Position numbers and translations under genes: made by a program. From the NCBI RefSeq assembly GCF_032586235.1, contig NZ_JAWHTD010000078.1, forward strand, positions 1 to 8,612: a stretch of DNA of 8,612 nt. Direction: 5' to 3'. How positions within the stretch are numbered: position 1 is the stretch's first letter; every line of letters starts with the position of its first letter. Shown one piece after another: positions 1 through 4,768 of this stretch. The DNA is from Aestuariicoccus sp032586235. Its GTDB lineage: Bacteria; Pseudomonadota; Alphaproteobacteria; Rhodobacterales; Rhodobacteraceae. Under the pieces are notes generated by a model, which was not told the origin of the DNA, searched no databases, and saw only the letters and a program-made list of their open reading frames with translations.

Positions 1-1
1 G

Positions 2-1240
2 ACGTGGCTCTATCGCCGCAACTACCCCGCCGACGTGGCGCTGGCCCTCGGGGTCCAGGCGCTGAAACAGTCGCTCAAGACCGGGGACGCCTCGACAGCC
101 CGCCAGAGGGCGGCGGAGGTCAACGTCCTCTACGAAAGCACCATCACCCAGGTCAGAGAGCGCGCGGAGGAGGTCCTGAGCAACAACTCCGGTCCCGATT
201 GGGCCACCCCATCCCCGACCGCACTCGATCACCTGCGGCACACTCTGGCACGCTCTGGGGACCTCGAAACTTTGAAGTTCCAGAAGCCCGTCCCCCGGTC
301 GGTGCCGACGGTTGCCGAGGCTGCGAGAGACTACCTCAACCTCCGGAGCGACCAACTGCGCCCCGGCGGGTTCAAGTCGGTTCGGTACTCGGTGGGCCTG
401 TTCGCGTCGGAATACGGGGACCTACGGCTGGACCAGTTGGACCGTCCTCATGGTAGGGCGTTTCTGACGGCCATAGCTCAGCTATCCCCTCTGCTGGGCA
501 AGTCCGAGAGGACCCGAAACCTGTCGCTGAAGGCCAGTCTCGCGCAGTCCCGGGGGGAACGGATCACGGTCAGAACCCAGAAGCGTATCTGGTCTCAGGT
601 TCGTCACTTCCTCTCCTGGACGGTCTGCGAGGGGCACCTCGACCAGCACCCGTTCGAGGCGGTTCGGTTCGATGGCAAGTTAAGACCCGCCCCCTACGCG
701 GTTCCGACGGACCCCGAGGTGGTGCGGTTCCTGCAGTCCCGGGACCCACTTCAGACGGTGACCCTGATGTGCCTGCTGACGGGAATGCGGTCGGGGGAGG
801 CGACGGGGCTGCTCAGGGAGGACGTGGTGACAAAGGGCAACCTCGGGTCGTTCATCCATGTTCGTCCCAACCGGTTGAGACTGCTGAAGACGGACGCGGC
901 GGAGAGGCTGGTCCCGGTTCACCCGGTGCTCGACGAGCGGCTACGGGACCTCCCGTCCGAGGGACCACTGTTTCCCAACGTTAAGGTCAACGACGTGACC
1001 AAGGCGTTCGCCCGGCATCGTCGTCGGGTCGACCTCGACCGTCCGGGATTGGTCTTCCACAGCACCCGGAAGTGGTTCATCACCCAGTGCGAGCGAACCG
1101 GCGTCCCGGAGCACTGGACGGCCAGCCTCGTCGGCCACCAGTCGGCGCGGTCTGAGAACGGGATCACCTACGGCATCTACTCGGCGGGTATCTCGGACGA
1201 GCAGAAGCGGGGCATCGTGGATCAGATACGGTTGCCATGA
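2..1240 (+). CDS. Tyrosine-type site-specific recombinase (integrase), 5' end outside the window
   Basis: DNA strand-exchange enzyme that would integrate or excise the element. The frame is open to the left edge, and the residues before the first GTG (35) read WLYRRNYPADVALALG, typical of the N-terminal arm region of phage and island integrases, so the true start lies upstream. There are 412 residues visible. Counting from base 2, the catalytic set is complete: Arg263 in TGMRSGE, Lys296 in LLKTDAAERL, His353 and Arg356 in FHSTRKW, His379 in LVGHQ, and the likely nucleophile Tyr393 in GIYSAG (Tyr390 is the less likely alternative). The order is N-terminal domain, helical core-binding domain (about 95-225), then catalytic domain. 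Its stop overlaps the start of the next gene (ATGA). Codon use is strongly G/C-ending. A second, truncated integrase end lies inverted at 4401-4661. The family assignment is firm; the integration target cannot be seen. Confidence 0.95.
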   Translation, partial: TWLYRRNYPADVALALGVQALKQSLKTGDASTARQRAAEVNVLYESTITQVRERAEEVLSNNSGPDWATPSPTALDHLRHTLARSGDLETLKFQKPVPRSVPTVAEAARDYLNLRSDQLRPGGFKSVRYSVGLFASEYGDLRLDQLDRPHGRAFLTAIAQLSPLLGKSERTRNLSLKASLAQSRGERITVRTQKRIWSQVRHFLSWTVCEGHLDQHPFEAVRFDGKLRPAPYAVPTDPEVVRFLQSRDPLQTVTLMCLLTGMRSGEATGLLREDVVTKGNLGSFIHVRPNRLRLLKTDAAERLVPVHPVLDERLRDLPSEGPLFPNVKVNDVTKAFARHRRRVDLDRPGLVFHSTRKWFITQCERTGVPEHWTASLVGHQSARSENGITYGIYSAGISDEQKRGIVDQIRLP

Positions 1241-1410
1241 CCATCCCCGACATCGAGGACTTCGAGGAGAGGGCCGCTATCGCCGAGTACGATGGCGGTC
1301 TTTCTCGTTCCGACGCGGAGGACCTGGCCGCCCGGGCGCAGGGGTTCGCCGGTGCTGACGACTACTGGGAGTGGCTGGCCGACTACGTGGTCCGTAGGAG
1401 ACTGCCCTGA
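1237..1410 (+). CDS. Small acidic 57-residue protein coupled to the integrase
   Basis: Unrecognised small protein. It starts at an ATG overlapping the integrase stop (ATGA), so translational coupling is likely, and it ends just before a terminator-like hairpin. The sequence begins MTIPDIEDFEERAAIAEYDG, has a central acidic helix-like part (SRSDAEDLAARAQGF) and ends in an aromatic and then basic tail (DDYWEWLADYVVRRRLP). There is no signal peptide, membrane segment or cysteine. Reality is supported by the second copy at 4231-4404, which keeps the same length, frame and ATGA overlap despite about 18 base differences. A role as an integrase helper or recombination directionality factor is possible from position alone. 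However, excisionases are usually basic and this one is acidic, so the function is left open. Confidence 0.75.
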   Translation: MTIPDIEDFEERAAIAEYDGGLSRSDAEDLAARAQGFAGADDYWEWLADYVVRRRLP

Positions 1411-1741
1411 CAACACCCTCGGCCTTCGGGCCGGGGGACCCCCACCTTGCTTTCTTTTTGCCCCCGTTACCGCCCCAGTTTCCCGGATCGTTGGGATTTC
1501 TCGTTACGGATCATCGAGGGTCAAGGTCTCCTACCACCCCAGCCAGCCATTCCCGGACCAACTAACCAAGCACCCGAGGCACCCGTCGGTGGGAAAATGC
1601 CCCCGAAAAGTGCCCCAGTGGGGTTGGCCGGTCGGGGCGGGCAATTTGATCACGGGTTACGACACTCTTGCTGTCGAAGGGTGGGACGGGTGACGGCGTT
1701 CGCGGTTGGTAGGGCATGGCCACGGCCTTCGTCCGCCAGCG
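1411..1741. other. Non-coding strip between the convergent integrase and HNH units (left arm)
   Basis: This 331-base stretch has no credible gene. Open frames cross it, but they lack family resemblance and run antisense into the HNH gene. It holds the terminator at its left end and several short dyads, for example CCCC-AGT-GGGG near 1613-1623 and TGATCA near 1647. It is repeated at 3900-4230 on the opposite strand. Differences from that copy are confined to base 1411, base 1446, and two patches at 1490-1504 and 1585-1595; bases 1596-1741 match perfectly. It has no tRNA fold that I can complete. It could hold a recombination site or a small RNA, but nothing in the sequence decides this. Confidence 0.6.
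1416..1460 (+). terminator. Rho-independent-like terminator after the integrase operon
   Basis: A 9-bp stem (1416-1424 with 1429-1437, one G-T pair) closed by a TTCG loop lies 5 bases after the small gene's stop. A C-rich stretch follows, then a T-rich run at 1451-1459. The run is not immediately next to the stem, so efficiency is uncertain. The stem is conserved without change in the right arm. Confidence 0.6.
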
Positions 1742-2107
1742 CTACAAAGTCTCTAAGTCAACACCGTAGGCAGCCGCTTCCCAGTCGTCGCGCTTGTTAT
1801 CGGCCCGACTGCCGACCTCGAGGTGGTTCGGATTGATGCAGAGCCCGTTATGGCAGCGGTGGCGCACCACCTCATCGAAGGTCAGAACCTGCCTGTTCAC
1901 AATAGCATAGATGAAGCGATAGGCCCGCGTCTGGTGGCCTCTGAAGCGCACCTTCCTGCGCGATGGACCCGGCGTCACGCGGCAACCCTCGGGCGTCCCG
2001 GTGGCTTGCTGGAGCAACGATGAGACCCGCTGTAGGGCCTCACCGTGGTGGTTGCGTATGATATCGTCCAGCCAGCACTCGGTCGGTTCGATGATCAGGC
2101 GGGTCAA
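1742..2107 (-). CDS. HNH endonuclease, phage type
   Basis: A probable metal-dependent DNA endonuclease of 121 residues. The core is at residues 81-107: VRHRCHNGLCINPNHLE followed by VGSRADNKRD. His83, Asn92 and His95 are the likely HNH residues and Cys85/Cys90 are probable structural ligands. The pattern closely matches small phage HNH proteins (RHxCxNxxCxNPxHLxxGT). The start chosen is TTG at 2107, which overlaps the helicase stop as TTGA with a GGAG about 8 bases upstream. This gives an N-terminus (TRLIIEPTECWLDD) that fits the family. The longer frame to 2230 runs antisense-like inside the helicase and reads as low-complexity Arg/Gly. It is probably co-transcribed with and coupled to the helicase. 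The role could be packaging, nicking or homing; the sequence does not choose. Residues 32-121 lie in the inverted repeat and are duplicated exactly at 3627-3899. Confidence 0.88.
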   Translation of the reverse strand: MTRLIIEPTECWLDDIIRNHHGEALQRVSSLLQQATGTPEGCRVTPGPSRRKVRFRGHQTRAYRFIYAIVNRQVLTFDEVVRHRCHNGLCINPNHLEVGSRADNKRDDWEAAAYGVDLETL

Positions 2108-3450
2108 AGACCGATCTCCACGTCGTCCCTGATTGGCGCGCCAGTGCCGTCCGGCGCAATTACGTTCCCACGCTGGATTGAATAGCCTGGGCCGACCCAG
2201 ATGACGCGCTGGTAGTCCACGCCTCCCCATTTTGCCTGTGCCTTGTGCCAGCCCAACTCAAACATTTTGTGGCGGATGGTCTCGACGTTTGCATGCATCG
2301 ACTTCTGGAAGTAATGAACCAAGGCTGTTTGAGTAATGTAGCCTTGGCCAATTTCATTCAGGAGTTCCTCCAGCCGTTCTGTTGATACCTGTCGGTTTGC
2401 CTCCTGGATCATCTTCATGATGGGAGTGCAGTGCGTCTTGGTGTTCAGAGATTTGGCGTTGAACAACGCGTCGAGCTCGCTCTGAATCAAGGCGTTATAC
2501 AAGGCTCCCAAAGCCGCCGGGTCTTCGATCTGCTGCTGAACCTCTTTGACCAGCGCCTGGAACGCCTCCGTGCGCGGTCCACTGGCATGCCCTTCGTGAT
2601 CAATATCCACGATGAAAAAGCGACGGTCATCTGCCTCAAGCCAAAGTGGCGGGTGATTGCTGGTAAAGACGAAGCAACAGTTTTGCTGGGTCTGATACGC
2701 CTCCTGACCCTTCCGCTCGACCAATAACCTTGGCTCGCTGATGAGCGTCTTCAGATCGTTCGCCGCATTCGAGCCTTGCTTCAGTTTCACCTCCTCGCAG
2801 ATGACCAGCTTCGACATGAGGGTGATGACGTTGAAGCGCCCGGTGAGCTTCGAGATCCCGTTCTGCGACGTGGTGTTGTGCTCCCCAAACAGCGCTTCGA
2901 GAATTCGGCACAACTGGCTCTTGCCGGTTCCCTTGGCTTTACTATGCAGGAACAGGCACCACGTTGGGCGATCCCCTTCATTCTGTAGGTTCCAGGCGAT
3001 CCAGTCGATTACTTGGCGTCTCGTGGCGTCGTCAGGGATGATCCACTCCAGAAACGCACCAGTCGGACCCCAATCATGTTGGTTCACCTTAAGGTCACGG
3101 TACACAGGCTTTCGCCAAAGGTTGATGGTCGCAAAGCCGTCGTTCAACAAGAGCCGTTGATCGTCGCCGGGGCGGCTGATCACTTGACCCGACCAAGTAG
3201 CGACCATCTCTGTTGGCTCTTGGTGGTACAGGCTGAAGGCCGTGCCGAACACCTCGCGCAGCAACTCTCCGGTCAGGTTGATATGTGGGAACTCCCGACG
3301 CATCCGTTGAACGCTGGCTTGCTTCACGTCGGGCAATGAAATTGCCGCTCCCGGTGCGTCGATCCGGTAGTATTTACCGTCCTTGCGAACGAACCAACTT
3401 GCGATTGCGCGGGACAGCTCCCGGCGATGATTTTCTTCAAATTTCTTCAT
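2104..3450 (-). CDS. Primase-helicase (DUF5906-like, SF3-type ATPase)
   Basis: A replication helicase of phages and satellites that would unwind DNA at the element's own origin. The 448 residues show a Walker A motif KAKGTGKS at 170-177 (catalytic Lys177), a Walker B LVICEEV with Glu219-Glu220, a sensor-type Asn265 in FTSNHPP, and Arg276-Arg277 as arginine-finger candidates in DDRRFF. These match the helicase half of P4-alpha-like and DUF5906 proteins. No primase catalytic domain is visible, so it is a stand-alone helicase or relies on another primase. The start at 3450 is chosen because AAGGAGG lies 8 bases upstream. The frame stays open to 3678, which would add 76 residues and cross the repeat edge; I regard this as read-through, although part of it is protein-like. 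The C-terminal third (about 350-448) may be a DNA-binding, winged-helix-like part. The stop overlaps the HNH start. The AT content looks higher than in the integrase, suggesting a different origin. Confidence 0.9.
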   Translation of the reverse strand: MKKFEENHRRELSRAIASWFVRKDGKYYRIDAPGAAISLPDVKQASVQRMRREFPHINLTGELLREVFGTAFSLYHQEPTEMVATWSGQVISRPGDDQRLLLNDGFATINLWRKPVYRDLKVNQHDWGPTGAFLEWIIPDDATRRQVIDWIAWNLQNEGDRPTWCLFLHSKAKGTGKSQLCRILEALFGEHNTTSQNGISKLTGRFNVITLMSKLVICEEVKLKQGSNAANDLKTLISEPRLLVERKGQEAYQTQQNCCFVFTSNHPPLWLEADDRRFFIVDIDHEGHASGPRTEAFQALVKEVQQQIEDPAALGALYNALIQSELDALFNAKSLNTKTHCTPIMKMIQEANRQVSTERLEELLNEIGQGYITQTALVHYFQKSMHANVETIRHKMFELGWHKAQAKWGGVDYQRVIWVGPGYSIQRGNVIAPDGTGAPIRDDVEIGL

Positions 3451-3458
3451 GAAATGTG

Positions 3459-3465
3459 CCTCCTT
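3459..3465 (-). promoter_or_regulatory. Strong ribosome binding site that sets the helicase start
   Basis: On the minus strand AAGGAGG is followed by 8 bases and then ATG at 3450. It is a near-perfect Shine-Dalgarno and the main reason for preferring the 448-residue form over the longer open frame. Confidence 0.85.
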
Positions 3466-3470
3466 AACAG

Positions 3471-3487
3471 GCAACCAAAATGGTTGC
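3471..3487 (-). promoter_or_regulatory. Perfect hairpin just upstream of the helicase ribosome binding site
   Basis: GCAACCA and TGGTTGC form a 7-bp stem with a 3-base loop. It sits 5 bases upstream of the Shine-Dalgarno on the minus strand. An 8-base palindrome, GCTTAAGC, lies further upstream at 3493-3500. The position suits an operator or a translation-controlling leader hairpin. No U-run follows, so it is unlikely to be a terminator. Confidence 0.5.
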
Positions 3488-3572
3488 TTCTTGCTTAAGC
3501 GTGCCCTGGAAGGCGTAGTGGCGACATTATGATTTAAAAACATACACTTAGCTTGACTTCGCTCGACTCTGG

Positions 3573-3605
3573 CAAAATACGTTTTTTCATAGAGTTCAAA
3601 ATACG
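3573..3605. repeat. Two direct copies of CAAAATACG, 24 bases apart, upstream of the helicase
   Basis: CAAAATACG occurs at 3573-3581 and 3597-3605, each followed by a pyrimidine-rich stretch, in an AT-rich part (3528-3605) of the leader. The helicase leader 3451-3625 otherwise holds only the hairpin and a weak CATAAT-like -10 candidate on the minus strand (about 3524-3529). Paired sites of this kind may bind a regulator or initiator, but two copies are too few to call iterons. The right copy ends 20 bases from the repeat edge. Confidence 0.4.
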
Positions 3606-3626
3606 CTTTGAGGACCAATCTGTCCG

Positions 3627-3899
3627 CTCCAGCAAGCCACCGGGACGCCCGAGGGTTGCCGCGTGACGCCGGGTCCATCGCGCAGGAAGGTGCGCTTCAG
3701 AGGCCACCAGACGCGGGCCTATCGCTTCATCTATGCTATTGTGAACAGGCAGGTTCTGACCTTCGATGAGGTGGTGCGCCACCGCTGCCATAACGGGCTC
3801 TGCATCAATCCGAACCACCTCGAGGTCGGCAGTCGGGCCGATAACAAGCGCGACGACTGGGAAGCGGCTGCCTACGGTGTTGACTTAGAGACTTTGTAG
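3627..3899 (+). pseudogene. 5'-truncated second copy of the HNH endonuclease gene
   Basis: Encodes residues 32-121 of the HNH protein with no base change from the intact gene, including the whole HNH core and the stop. The first 31 codons are missing: the frame continues left into unrelated sequence and meets a TGA at 3609-3611 with no ATG between. A GTG at 3663 could start a 78-residue product, but no Shine-Dalgarno supports it. The fragment results from the inverted duplication. Perfect identity means it is either very recent or kept the same by recombination with the other arm. Confidence 0.85.
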
Positions 3900-4230
3900 C
3901 GCTGGCGGACGAAGGCCGTGGCCATGCCCTACCAACCGCGAACGCCGTCACCCGTCCCACCCTTCGACAGCAAGAGTGTCGTAACCCGTGATCAAATTGC
4001 CCGCCCCGACCGGCCAACCCCACTGGGGCACTTTTCGGGGGCATTCCGGGTGACCGGGGTGCCTCGGGTGCTTGGTTAGTTGGTCCGGGAATGGCTGGCT
4101 GGGGTGGTAGGAGACCTTGACCCTCGATGATCCGTATCGGGAATTCCCACTGATCCGGGAAACTGGGGCGGTAACGGGGGCAAAAAGAAAGCAAAGTGGG
4201 GGTCCCCCGGCCCGAAGGCCGAGGGTGTTC
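3900..4230. other. Non-coding strip, right-arm copy
   Basis: A 331-base stretch without a gene, the inverted twin of 1411-1741. The first 146 bases (3900-4045) are identical to the left copy. The changes lie at 4046-4056 (11 consecutive bases), 4137-4151 (five scattered), 4195 and 4230. The right version of the second patch contains the palindrome GGGAATTCCC, which is imperfect in the left copy. Confidence 0.6.
4181..4225 (-). terminator. Terminator-like hairpin after the second small gene
   Basis: This is the same stem and TTCG loop as at 1416-1437, here 4204-4225 on the minus strand, followed by the same T-rich run. The stem is unchanged although the neighbouring small gene has diverged by about a tenth. 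Confidence 0.55.
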
Positions 4231-4404
4231 TCAGGGCAGTCTACGGGAGACCACGTAGTCGGCCAGCCACTCCCAGTAGCGGTCGGCACTTGGGAACCCC
4301 TGCGCCCGGGCAGCCAGGTCCTCCGCGTCGGAACGAGAAAGACCGCCGTCGTACTGAGCGATAGCGGCCCTCTCCTCGAACGCCTCGATGTCTGGGATGG
4401 TCAT
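4231..4404 (-). CDS. Second copy of the small acidic 57-residue protein
   Basis: It has the same length and the same ATGA overlap with the upstream integrase end as the copy at 1237-1410. Six residues differ (D8A, E17Q, A38P, G39S, D42R, R53S), and about 18 of 174 bases. No stop or frameshift has entered, so it was a working gene until recently. It may still be intact, but its integrase partner upstream is cut short, so how it would be transcribed is unclear. Function unknown. The differences cluster around the turn before DYWEW (residues 38-42), which may be a specificity region or simply a free loop. Confidence 0.65.
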   Translation of the reverse strand: MTIPDIEAFEERAAIAQYDGGLSRSDAEDLAARAQGFPSADRYWEWLADYVVSRRLP

Positions 4405-4661
4405 GCCACCGGCAACCGTATCTGGTCCACGATGCCCCGCTTCTGCTCGTCACTGATACCCGCCGAGTAGATGCCGTAGGTGATCCCGTTCTCAGACCGG
4501 GCCGACTGGTGGCCGACGAGGCTGGCCGTCCAGTGCTCGGGGACGCCGGTTCGCTCGCACTGGGTGATGAACCACTTTCTGGTGCTGTGGAACACCAGCC
4601 CCGGACGCTCCAGGTTGACCCGACGACGATGCCTACCGAATGCGGCTCTTAATCCCTTGAT
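4401..4661 (-). pseudogene. 3' remnant of a second, related tyrosine recombinase
   Basis: Encodes only the end of the catalytic domain: the HSTRKW motif, the LVGHQ histidine and the GIYSAG tyrosine, ending IRLPVA. The Arg of TGMRSGE and the Lys are absent, so it cannot act alone. An in-frame TAG lies at 4662-4664. Against the left integrase, 11 codons differ over the last 74, and 9 of these are synonymous; the other two are Asp to Asn and Asp to Glu. That pattern shows it evolved as a working gene before it was cut, and that it comes from a sister element rather than a copy of the left gene. Residues before RHRRRV (IKGLRAAFG) still weakly resemble the left protein, so the break may be close to the TAG. 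Confidence 0.85.
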
Positions 4662-4712
4662 CTAGAGCAACGCAGAGTGATGGTTGCTGAAATATCTTGG
4701 TCCGCAGTTGTT

Positions 4713-4760
4713 TATAAGGATCGGCCGCTCCCGGGGGTCGACGAACACGGACTATGAGGG
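4713..4760 (+). promoter_or_regulatory. Leader of the first PPC/RTX gene: weak -10 candidate and ribosome binding site
   Basis: GAGGG at 4756-4760, 8 bases before the ATG at 4769, is the ribosome binding site that decides the start. TATAAG at 4713-4718 is a possible -10, but no convincing -35 lies 16-18 bases upstream, so the promoter call is weak. Confidence 0.35.
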
Positions 4761-4768
4761 CGATCACC

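Larger units (their letters stand above)
1004..2015 (+). repeat. Left arm of a ~1-kb imperfect inverted repeat
   Basis: Pairs with 3626-4643 in inverted orientation. Positions x from 1237 to 2015 match 5641-x. Left of 1237 they match 5647-x, because the right arm has six extra bases at the integrase stop. The inner edge is sharp: both arms share GCTTGCTGGAGC and then diverge completely. By direct comparison, 1596-2015 is identical, 1411-1595 has 18 differences, the small gene has about 18 in 174, and 1016-1236 has about 14 in 221. The outer edge fades in the integrase gene near 1004-1015. Confidence 0.95.
3626..4643 (-). repeat. Right arm of the ~1-kb imperfect inverted repeat
   Basis: Inverted counterpart of 1004-2015. 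It carries, from inside outward, the HNH fragment, the non-coding strip, the terminator, the second small gene and the integrase remnant. It is six bases longer because of extra codons before the integrase stop (IRLPVA instead of IRLP). The inner edge is at 3625/3626. At the outer edge similarity to the left integrase fades around 4632-4643, and the frame is closed by a TAG at 4662-4664. Confidence 0.95.

Noticed and set aside
1700..1741. GGTTGGTAGGGCA-like stretch suggesting a tRNA D arm or tRNA attachment site
   Set aside because: No T-loop consensus, acceptor stem or anticodon arm can be completed on either strand.
1447..1836. Long open frame on the plus strand, repeated in the other arm (3805-4194)
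   Set aside because: It runs antisense to the HNH gene, has no family resemblance or ribosome binding site, and its conservation is explained by the repeat.
2108..2230. Longer form of the HNH protein starting at 2230
   Set aside because: The added part is Arg/Gly-rich shadow translation of the helicase end; the TTG start at 2107 gives a family-like N-terminus.
3451..3678. N-terminal extension of the helicase to 3678
   Set aside because: It crosses the repeat edge into antisense of the HNH fragment, and a strong Shine-Dalgarno marks the start at 3450; kept only as an alternative in a finding.
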